Assembly: GCF_023156385.1 (NCBI RefSeq) | Contig: NZ_JAKZAK010000007.1 | Location: forward strand, 140,795-204,794 | Source of the DNA: Marinobacter xestospongiae | Lineage (GTDB): Bacteria > Pseudomonadota > Gammaproteobacteria > Pseudomonadales > Oleiphilaceae | Direction of reading: 5' to 3' | DNA length: 64,000 nt | In this document: positions 49,182 to 55,571 of the stretch, piece by piece | Position numbering within the stretch: the stretch's first letter is position 1 | Layout: the number at the start of each line of letters is the position of its first letter | Translations under genes and position numbers: made by a program | The notes under the pieces: model-generated | What the model saw: only the letters and a program-made list of their open reading frames with translations | Told to the model about the DNA's origin: nothing | Databases searched by the model: none

Positions 49182-50400
49182 AACCTTTCACGCAGACGAC
49201 TTGCTTGAGTGTGTAGACAATCTCGACCAGGTCGCTCTGTGCCGCCATCACCGAGTCGATGTCCTTGTAGGCGGACGGCGTCTCATCCACCACACCTGCA
49301 TCCTTGCGGCATTCCACATCCCGGGTTGCCTCACTGTGTTGCGCCACCGACACCCGCTTGCGGGCCTCGGTGCGGGACATGACCCGGCCGGCGCCGTGGC
49401 TGCAGGTGCAGAAGCTCTCCTGATTGCCCAGACCACGAACAATAAATGAGCGGGCGCCCATGCTGCCGGGGATGATCCCCAGTTCGTCCTTGCGGGCCGA
49501 CACCGCGCCCTTGCGGGTCAGCAGCACATTCCGGCCGTAGTGGTGTTCACGGCTGACGTAGTTGTGGTGGCAGTTCACCGCTTCTTCTTCACCGATCACC
49601 GGGCGTCCCAGTGTGGCTGCCAGGGCATTCAGGGTGTACTGCATCATGATCTGGCGGTTCAGCCGGGCATAGTCCTGGGCCCAGCCGACGGCCTCGACGT
49701 AGTCGTTGAAGCTTTCCGCGCCCTCCACCAGATACGCCAGGTCCTTGTCTGGCAGCTGGATGAACATGCGCTCCATGTCCTTCTTGGCCAGTTCAATAAA
49801 GTGACTGCCGATCCGGTTGCCAACCCCCCGGGAGCCCGAGTGCAGCATGACCCAGACAGCCTGGTGTTCGTCCAGGCACACTTCGATGAAATGATTACCG
49901 GTGCCCAGTGTGCCCAGGTGGTGGGCGTTGTTGGTGTTCTTCAGCACCCGGTGTTTGTCGGTCAGTACTTGGAAGCGCTCCGCCAGTTGGGTCTGCCACA
50001 GCCTGGCGACCGCTTCCGGCAGCTCGCCCCAGGCCCCCTTGTCCCGCTTGCCCCGGGACAGGGAGCGGCCATGGGGCACGGCCTGCTCAATGGCACAACG
50101 CAGTGGCGCCAGGTTGTCCGGCAGGTCCCGCGCCTGCAGGTCGGTCTTTACCGCCATCATGCCGCAGCCGATGTCGACGCCAACGGCGGCGGGAATCACC
50201 GCGCCCAGGGTCGGGATCACCGAACCGATGGTGGCACCCTTGCCAAGATGGACATCGGGCATGGCGGCAACCCACTGGTGGATAAACGGCAGTGAGGCGA
50301 TGTTCCGCAACTGCTGGCGGGCCTTGTCCTCAAAGGGCACGCCACGGGTCCAGCTCTTGATTGGTACGCCGCGCTCGACGGTGGTTACTTCGTAGTTCAT
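49180..50400 (-). CDS. rtcB: RNA-splicing ligase RtcB
   Basis: 406 residues from ATG 50400 (MNYEVTTVERGVPIKSW), preferred to the ATG at 50409 because family members begin MNYE; AAGG lies 12 bases upstream. Manganese ligands are in PAAVGVDIGCGMMAV and NHFIEVCLDE. NCHHNYVSREHHYG is a further metal site, and SFCTCSHGAGRVMSR carries the guanylylated His. It ends in VVCVKG like E. coli RtcB. It joins 2',3'-cyclic phosphate or 3'-phosphate ends to 5'-OH ends using GTP. Confidence 0.96.
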   Translation of the reverse strand: MNYEVTTVERGVPIKSWTRGVPFEDKARQQLRNIASLPFIHQWVAAMPDVHLGKGATIGSVIPTLGAVIPAAVGVDIGCGMMAVKTDLQARDLPDNLAPLRCAIEQAVPHGRSLSRGKRDKGAWGELPEAVARLWQTQLAERFQVLTDKHRVLKNTNNAHHLGTLGTGNHFIEVCLDEHQAVWVMLHSGSRGVGNRIGSHFIELAKKDMERMFIQLPDKDLAYLVEGAESFNDYVEAVGWAQDYARLNRQIMMQYTLNALAATLGRPVIGEEEAVNCHHNYVSREHHYGRNVLLTRKGAVSARKDELGIIPGSMGARSFIVRGLGNQESFCTCSHGAGRVMSRTEARKRVSVAQHSEATRDVECRKDAGVVDETPSAYKDIDSVMAAQSDLVEIVYTLKQVVCVKG

Positions 50401-50440
50401 GTCCAGCATCCTTGTTGTGATGGAATTGCTCCGGTGAGTA

Positions 50441-50455
50441 TCAAATTGGATGCCA
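50441..50455 (-). promoter_or_regulatory. Sigma-54-type promoter of rtcB
   Basis: Read on the minus strand: TGGCATCCAATTTGA. The -24 TGGCA and -12 TTG elements have the right spacing, with A in place of the usual C in TTGC. Transcription would start near 50429, about 30 bases before ATG 50400. The half-site AGGTGAAGT at 50519-50527 could bind RtcR. Confidence 0.55.
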
Positions 50456-50555
50456 GGTCTTTCGATTTTATATAACTGATTGATTTTAGGTTGTTTGTTT
50501 CTTTTGCTTGCCGGTTGGAGGTGAAGTGAAAGTGATCCTTGAATGTTGTTTTAGA

Positions 50556-52154
50556 TCATTTTCGATCAACCAGATCCTCGAACGACAGCGCGTACTTGGC
50601 CAGTATCTGGCGCAACCGGTGCGAGTCGTTGTTGGAGCGCTTGCGGGTGCGGGAGCGGTCGAACAGGGTGCGGCCGGCCTCGGACAGCGACCGGCTCTGC
50701 CGGCACACGGCAATGATCTTGAGCAGTTGCCATTGATCCAACTGATCAATCTCTTCCAGTGTGGCGGCTGACAGGTAATCGCTGAGCTCTATGTTCGGGG
50801 CCTGGTTTGTTGCCGGCCGGGGCCATTGCCGGTTCAGGCGGTCGATCTCGTCGATTACGTGTTGCTCGTTGATGCGGCCGCCGTCCGCCAGCGTGGTCAT
50901 GCGTTGCACCGCTGCATTGAGATCGCGGAAGTTACCGCGCCAGCTCGCTGCGGGGCTGAGGGCGAAGGCCAGGAAGCGGGTGCGGGCGGCCTTGTTGAAG
51001 CTGACCTTGTGGCCCATCTGGATTTCGGCTTTCTGCAGTTCGTAGTCGAGGTTGGGCTCAATGTCCTCGCGACGGTCCTTCAGTCCGGGCAGCTGATAGC
51101 TCCACAGGTTGATGCGCGCCAGCAGGTCTTCCCGGAAGGTGCCCTGGGCAACCTGGGCGTGGAGGTCGCGGTTGGTGCCGGCGATCAGTTGGAAATCGCT
51201 TTCGCAGGGGCTGTCGGAGCCGACCGGGTAGTAGCGTTTCTCCTCAATGGCATGCAACAGCATGGCCTGTTCATCCAGCCCCAGTTCGCCCACCTCATCA
51301 AGAAACAGCAGGCCCTTGTCCGCTTTCGCCAGCAGCCCCCGGCGGGCCTGCTGGGCGCCGGTGAAAGCGCCGCGGGTGTGGCCGAACAGTGCCGACATGG
51401 CACCGTCGCCGCGAATGGTGGCGCAGTTGACGGCCACGAAGTCGCCGCGAATCAGTGACCGTTTCTGCTTCAGCTCGAAAATTCTCCGCGCCAGCTGGGA
51501 CTTGCCGGCGCCGGTCGGCCCGGTGATCAGCAGTGGCGCGGTGGAGCGGATGGCGACCTTCTCAATTTGTTGAATCATGGCGTTGAAGGTCGGGTTGCGG
51601 GTGGCGATTCCGGATTTGAGGAACGCCGTGCCCTCCAGATGCTGGTTGCGGAACCTTGAGCTGATGACGTCGTACTTGGACAGGTCAAGATCGATGGTCT
51701 GGCAGCGGCCGGCAGCCCGTTGCTCGCCTCGGGCCGGCGATGTCTGCAGGATCTCGGCGGGGATGTAGTTGGCTTCGCATAGTAGGAACCAGCAGATCTG
51801 GGCCACGTGGGAGCCGGTGGTGATGTGCAGCAGGTAGCGTTCCTCGTCCGGCCGGAAGGGGTAACTCTCGGCGAAGTCCAGCAGGGTGCTGTAGACGTGC
51901 TCAAAATCCCAGGCATCGGTGAAGTTCAGCTCGGTCAGGCGGACCTCGGTGTCCGGCGAGACGGTCGCGATGTCGGCGCCGACGTTGTTGGCCAGTCGGG
52001 TGTCGCGCTGGTCGTGGATCAGCTCCATGCGATCCACCAGCAGGTCTTCCTGCATGAAGATGCCGACCGTCGGTCGCCAGGTTTCCCAGCGTTTGACGCC
52101 CTTTCCACGCTTGTCCATCACGGAGCCCAGCAGGCCAATAACCACTGTTTTCAT
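50556..52154 (-). CDS. rtcR: Sigma-54-dependent activator RtcR (CARF-AAA+-HTH)
   Basis: 532 residues from ATG 52154 (MKTVVIGLLGSVMDKRGKG, the conserved family start). Residues 1-180 are the RtcR/CARF sensor domain (LLHITTGSHVAQICWFLL is the ligand fold motif). The AAA+ domain has Walker A GPTGAGKSQLARR, RGAFTGAQQARRGL (sigma-54 contact loop) and LLFLDEVGELGLDEQ. The C-terminal HTH includes SLSEAGRTLFDRS. RtcR senses RNA damage products through its CARF domain and switches on rtcBA. Here it lies upstream of rtcB on the same strand and divergent from the tRNA-like/slipin unit. Confidence 0.95.
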   Translation of the reverse strand: MKTVVIGLLGSVMDKRGKGVKRWETWRPTVGIFMQEDLLVDRMELIHDQRDTRLANNVGADIATVSPDTEVRLTELNFTDAWDFEHVYSTLLDFAESYPFRPDEERYLLHITTGSHVAQICWFLLCEANYIPAEILQTSPARGEQRAAGRCQTIDLDLSKYDVISSRFRNQHLEGTAFLKSGIATRNPTFNAMIQQIEKVAIRSTAPLLITGPTGAGKSQLARRIFELKQKRSLIRGDFVAVNCATIRGDGAMSALFGHTRGAFTGAQQARRGLLAKADKGLLFLDEVGELGLDEQAMLLHAIEEKRYYPVGSDSPCESDFQLIAGTNRDLHAQVAQGTFREDLLARINLWSYQLPGLKDRREDIEPNLDYELQKAEIQMGHKVSFNKAARTRFLAFALSPAASWRGNFRDLNAAVQRMTTLADGGRINEQHVIDEIDRLNRQWPRPATNQAPNIELSDYLSAATLEEIDQLDQWQLLKIIAVCRQSRSLSEAGRTLFDRSRTRKRSNNDSHRLRQILAKYALSFEDLVDRK

Positions 52155-52283
52155 ATGATCGAATTCGATTGAGTTGAATTTATTTGGATCATTGTTGCTG
52201 ATGCGGTTGAGCTTGGCAACCATGGGTTGAATTGGTTTGAGTAATATTTTTTTAGCTAAAACAATTGGATAAAAGTTTTGTCT

Positions 52284-52299
52284 GACTTCAGGTGAAGTC
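52284..52299. promoter_or_regulatory. Palindrome adjacent to the divergent sigma-54 promoter
   Basis: GACTTCA-GG-TGAAGTC is a perfect 7-bp inverted repeat ending at the -24 element. It shares AGGTGAAGT with 50519-50527 upstream of rtcB. It may be an RtcR site or a site for autoregulation of rtcR. Confidence 0.4.
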
Positions 52300-52315
52300 T
52301 GGCACGGCGATTGAA
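52300..52315 (+). promoter_or_regulatory. Sigma-54-type promoter of the tRNA-like RNA and slipin unit
   Basis: TGGCACGGCGATTGAA: a perfect TGGCACG -24 element, 4-base spacer, and TTGAA in the -12 position (consensus TTGCA). The predicted start is near 52327, about 95 bases before the tRNA-like fold. Confidence 0.65.
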
Positions 52316-52421
52316 ATAGCCAGGGGGAATGCCAACAGAGGCTCCCTGGGGTCCTGGCTCTGGTCCAGGCCGGTATCGGTTTCGCTGAAACTGGATATTC
52401 CGCCCCACCGTGCATTCAGCC

Positions 52422-52491
52422 AGCTTGTTAGCTCAGTGGTAGAGCAGTCAGTGACAACTGACAGGCGCAGGTTCGACTCCTGTGCAAGCTT
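52422..52491 (+). ncRNA. tRNA-like RNA of the rtc locus
   Basis: The sequence folds as a tRNA without a standard anticodon. Acceptor stem: AGCTTGT (52422-52428) with GCAAGCT (52484-52490), 7 bp including one G-U. D arm: GCTC/GAGC around AGTGGTA. Anticodon-position arm: GTCAG/CTGAC around a 6-base loop TGACAA, which can close further to 6 bp with a 4-base loop, so no usable anticodon. T arm: GCAGG/CCTGT around TTCGACT, with B-box GGTTCGACTCC. CCA is not encoded. It lies downstream of a sigma-54 promoter and upstream of the slipin gene, the setting known for tRNA-like or Y-like RNAs in rtc loci. It is not a functional decoding tRNA. Confidence 0.8.
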
Positions 52492-52800
52492 CCGGAAAGC
52501 CGCAAGGCCGGGGTTCAACTCCCCTCTCTAAATGACATGGCAGGAGCAAACGCTCCGCAACCGGCGTGAATACCGGGAACCGTATCCCGGCCAGTAACGC
52601 CAACACTGACGGGCCTGCGTGTCAGGCTGCGAATCTGGTCAGGTCAATGGTGGTCAGGGAATGCCATGCCGACACCGGGGCCGTCCGCATCCGCCATCTG
52701 GAGCCGCTGTAACAGGGGTTCAGGTGCTGGTTCGGGCGCGAACGGCGAGGCCCATCGTGCCGCCACGATTCAATCCTGGCACCCCCCGTCAGCCCAATAA
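52492..52800 (+). ncRNA. Hairpin-rich leader following the tRNA-like RNA
   Basis: About 300 bases without a convincing protein gene. A GCC-GCAA-GGC stem with a GNRA loop (52499-52508) is flanked by CCG/CGG. A second T-arm-like element GGGG-TTCAACT-CCCC (52510-52524) carries the B-box-like GGTTCAACTCC. GGAGC-AAAC-GCTCC (52543-52556) and CCGGGA/TCCCGG (near 52573-52590) follow. It looks like one long structured RNA or a set of tRNA fragments fused to the 5' leader of the slipin mRNA. Confidence 0.5.
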
Positions 52801-52839
52801 ATGATGGAAGTGCGTAAGCACGATCGAAGGAGAATTGAT

Positions 52840-54006
52840 ATGTGGAAGATCATCAATCAGGTTCAGGTCGCCAATGATGAGCGGGTACTGGTATTCAGGG
52901 ATCGTCAGTTCCAGCGGGTGCTGGCGCCCGGCTGCCACCGTATCGTCAGTCTGTCCAACCGATTCTCGTTCGATGTGCTGACGATTGGCAAGGACGGTAT
53001 CCGCCATCCGCAGTTGGATGTACTGCTCAAGGAAGACGCTTTTCTCCAGGAAGTTGAGGTTCGTCGCATGGCCGAGGATGAGGTGGGCGTGGTCTATGTG
53101 GATGGCGAGCTGGTCCAGGTGCTAGAGCCCGGGGAACGGCTGGTGACCTGGAAAGACCTCCTGAAAGTGCAGATCCGGAGCTTTCCGCTGGCTGCGCTGG
53201 CGCCGGTGCCTGAGCCGATGCTGTCGCAGCTGGTGCGTGCCGGACTGGATCGTTGCGGTCGGGGTTCACGCCTGGTTCATACCCTGGTTCCAGATGGTCA
53301 CCTCGGGCTGCTGTTCGACAATGGCCGGCTGGTGCAGACGCTGAAGGCGGGCCGCTACGGCTACTGGGCCTTCAGTCGGGACATCAAGATTCAGCTGTAC
53401 GATCTGCGGCTGCAGATGCTGGAGGTTGCCGGTCAGGAAATCCTGACCAAGGATCGCGTCAGCCTGCGTATCAACCTCAATGCGGTCTACCAGTTGGCGG
53501 ACGTGGAACAGGCGGCTGGCCGTCTGACCAACGTCGCGGACTACATCTACAAGCGCCTGCAACTGTCGCTGCGGGAAGTGGTGGGTACTCGCACCCTGGA
53601 TGAGCTGCTGGCGAACAAGAGCCTGGTGTCTGAGGTGATCTTCGCGGATTGCCACGATGCCCTGGCCGGGTATGGCATTGCCCTGGAGCGGGTGGGCGTG
53701 AAGGACATCATTCTGCCCGGGGAGATGAAAGAGATCCTCAATCAGGTGGTGCAGGCCCAGAAAGCGGCCGAGGCGAACCTGATCCAGCGTCGGGAGGAAA
53801 CCGCCGCCACCCGGTCGCTGAGCAACACCGCCAAGATGATGGACAACAACCCAACGCTGTTGCGGCTGAAAGAGTTGGAAACCCTGGAAAAGGTGGCTGA
53901 CCGTATCGACCGGATCAGCGTCTACGGTGGCCTGGACTCGGTCATGAACGACCTGGTCCGGCTGACGGACAAGCCGGAGCAAGCCCCGACGGGCGCCCGG
54001 CGGTGA
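52840..54006 (+). CDS. Slipin family SPFH/Band 7 protein of the rtc locus
   Basis: 388 residues from ATG 52840 (AAGGAG 9 bases upstream; the frame opens at 52801). The N-terminal third (MWKIINQVQVANDERVLVFRD and its repeat-like VYVDGELVQVLEPGERLVTW) is an extra beta domain. The SPFH domain follows (LVPDGHLGLLFDNGRLVQTLKAGRYGYW, then LEVAGQEILTKDRVSLRINLNAVYQLAD, and IALERVGVKDIILPGEMKEILNQVVQAQKAAEANLI). There is no clear membrane helix, so it may be a soluble or peripheral oligomer. Slipins of this type accompany rtcBA and tRNA-like RNAs in several proteobacteria; their function is not known. Confidence 0.88.
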   Translation: MWKIINQVQVANDERVLVFRDRQFQRVLAPGCHRIVSLSNRFSFDVLTIGKDGIRHPQLDVLLKEDAFLQEVEVRRMAEDEVGVVYVDGELVQVLEPGERLVTWKDLLKVQIRSFPLAALAPVPEPMLSQLVRAGLDRCGRGSRLVHTLVPDGHLGLLFDNGRLVQTLKAGRYGYWAFSRDIKIQLYDLRLQMLEVAGQEILTKDRVSLRINLNAVYQLADVEQAAGRLTNVADYIYKRLQLSLREVVGTRTLDELLANKSLVSEVIFADCHDALAGYGIALERVGVKDIILPGEMKEILNQVVQAQKAAEANLIQRREETAATRSLSNTAKMMDNNPTLLRLKELETLEKVADRIDRISVYGGLDSVMNDLVRLTDKPEQAPTGARR

Positions 54007-54018
54007 GGGAGCGCAGAC

Positions 54019-54159
54019 ATGAAAGATCGAATACTGGAAGCGCTGGACCGATACATCAACCAGAACCTCTGGGCGCTGGCTGAGCGTGTACCTGAGGCGG
54101 TGGAGAAGCCGCCGGTGGCGCCGTTCAATGACCTGTTGCGGGTATCGGTTGGCGGTTGA
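54019..54159 (+). CDS. 46-residue protein downstream of slipin
   Basis: MKDRILEALDRYINQNLWAL begins a 46-residue frame that ends in LLRVSVGG. The SD GAGGGAG lies 7 bases before the ATG, and the gene is 12 bases after the slipin stop. The strong SD, tight spacing and hairpin right after it (54170) support expression with slipin. It is amphipathic helical in its first 25 residues. Function unknown; it may be a partner of slipin. Confidence 0.55.
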   Translation: MKDRILEALDRYINQNLWALAERVPEAVEKPPVAPFNDLLRVSVGG

Positions 54160-54169
54160 AGCGAGGATG

Positions 54170-54201
54170 CCGGCAATGGGTGGAAATCCACCCATTGCCG
54201 G
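54170..54201 (+). terminator. Strong hairpin ending the slipin unit
   Basis: CCGGCAATGGGTGG (54170-54183) pairs perfectly with CCACCCATTGCCGG (54188-54201) around AAAT: a 14-bp stem. No U tract follows, so it may work as a weak terminator or as mRNA 3'-end protection. Confidence 0.55.
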
Positions 54202-54382
54202 TTCGGGGCGAGTGGAATCTTACCCATGTCAGGCCGGGGGATTGGCCGGGGAGGAGCCTGCCTGGTGCCGGGTCCGACCCGTGTTGATGATTCTGTTGTT
54301 GCGGTAACTACTTACCCGGGCGCGTTTTTTTGTCTCGCTGGGGGCTGGCTGAGGACGTTCTTTTGTAGCGATTTCGAAGACT

Positions 54383-54398
54383 TGGCCCCGGAGTTGCT
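54383..54398 (+). promoter_or_regulatory. Sigma-54 promoter of the TAXI-TRAP operon
   Basis: TGGCCCCGGAGTTGCT: TGGC at -24 and TTGCT at -12 with exact spacing. The expected start is about 54409, 65 bases before the binding-protein ATG. The remaining 54202-54382 has no gene and probably holds DctD-type activator sites. Confidence 0.75.
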
Positions 54399-54473
54399 TT
54401 GGCTGCTGGGACAACGCCCGGTTCGCCGGGACACGCTTACAACAAACAGACGCTTGCCAACCTGGAGTTCAAC

Positions 54474-55454
54474 ATGAACAACAAACTCAGCCTGATGATC
54501 GCTGCCGCCAGCCTGTCCATCACCCTGACCACCAGCGCCGTTGCCGCCGACCGCTCCGACTGGCCGGAAAGCTTCACCGTCGGCACCGCCAGTCAGGGCG
54601 GTACCTACTTTGCCTATGGCTCTGGCTGGGCCAACTACATTGCCGAGAACCTGGGCATCTCCGGCGGTGCCGAAATCACCGGCGGCCCGGTTCAGAACAT
54701 GGCGCTGGTTCACACCGGTGACCTGTCCTTCGGTCTGACCACCATGGGGCCGGCCCGTGAATCCCTGGAAGGCAAGAGTCCACTGGCACCGGGCATGCAG
54801 ATGGACAACGTCTGCGCGATGTTCCCGATGTACCAGACCCCGTTCTCCGTAACCGTGCTGGCGGATTCCGGCATTACCAGCATCGCGGACATCCCGGACG
54901 GCGCCCGCATCGGCTTCGGTCCGGCCGGTTCCACCTCCGACACCTACTTCCCGAAAATGATGGAAACCCTGGGGGTGAACTTCGAGCGCCGCAACGGCAG
55001 CTGGTCTGACCTCGGTGGTCAGCTGCAGGATGGCCTGATCGACGTGGTGGCATTCGCCGCCGGTATCCCGATTCCCGCGGTGAGCCAGCTGGAAGTCCAG
55101 TCTGAGATCAACATCATCGAGTTCAACCAGGACGAGCTGGCGCAGATCACCGAGTCCTACCCGGTAGCGCCGTTCACCATCCCGGCCAGCACCTACAAGA
55201 CTCTGGAAGCCGACTCCCAGGCGGTGTCCATGTGGAACTTCGCCATGGCCAACTGTGACATGCCCGAAGACATGGTGTACGAAATGACCCGTCTGACCAT
55301 GGAGAACAACGACAAGATGGTCTCCATCCACAAGGCGGCCCGCACCACCATCCCGGAGAACTACGTCAAGAACAACGTACTGCCCTGGCACCCGGGCGCG
55401 GCGCGCTGGTTCAACGAAAACGGTTTCACCATCGAAGCCAGCCAGATCAAGTAA
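54474..55454 (+). CDS. TAXI family TRAP transporter solute-binding protein
   Basis: 326 residues from ATG 54474, with signal peptide SLMIAAASLSITLTTSAVAA. FTVGTASQGGTYFAYGSGWANYI is the TAXI signature, and IGFGPAGSTSDTYFPKMM and GLIDVVAFAAGIPIPAV are later conserved blocks. This periplasmic receptor delivers an organic acid to the fused membrane protein encoded downstream. Ligands of most TAXI proteins are unknown; glutamate and 2-oxoglutarate are known for a few. A perfect hairpin follows the gene, which may allow higher receptor levels. Confidence 0.92.
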   Translation: MNNKLSLMIAAASLSITLTTSAVAADRSDWPESFTVGTASQGGTYFAYGSGWANYIAENLGISGGAEITGGPVQNMALVHTGDLSFGLTTMGPARESLEGKSPLAPGMQMDNVCAMFPMYQTPFSVTVLADSGITSIADIPDGARIGFGPAGSTSDTYFPKMMETLGVNFERRNGSWSDLGGQLQDGLIDVVAFAAGIPIPAVSQLEVQSEINIIEFNQDELAQITESYPVAPFTIPASTYKTLEADSQAVSMWNFAMANCDMPEDMVYEMTRLTMENNDKMVSIHKAARTTIPENYVKNNVLPWHPGAARWFNENGFTIEASQIK

Positions 55455-55488
55455 CGGACCCGGTTTCGCGCCGATACCGAAAAGTCAC

Positions 55489-55511
55489 CGGGGCCGAACG
55501 CTGGCCCCGGT
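55489..55511 (+). promoter_or_regulatory. Intercistronic hairpin after the TAXI binding-protein gene
   Basis: CCGGGGCC (55489-55496) pairs with GGCCCCGG (55504-55511) around a 7-base loop. It probably protects the binding-protein mRNA or attenuates transcription into the permease gene. A second stem (GCCGGTC/GACCGGC) lies just before the permease ATG. Confidence 0.5.
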
Positions 55512-55571
55512 AGGATTTCTCTGACCCGGGCCGGTCCTTTCCGACCGGCTCTTCCCCGGGATGCACACGCC

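Noticed and set aside
52422..52491. Canonical tRNA gene
   Set aside because: The anticodon-position loop has six bases at most and can close to four, so no triplet can be read; CCA is not encoded. I call it tRNA-like instead.
47875..54201. Ro60/Rsr and Y RNA system
   Set aside because: No TROVE/von Willebrand-type protein is encoded in the window; only the tRNA-like RNA and slipin are present.
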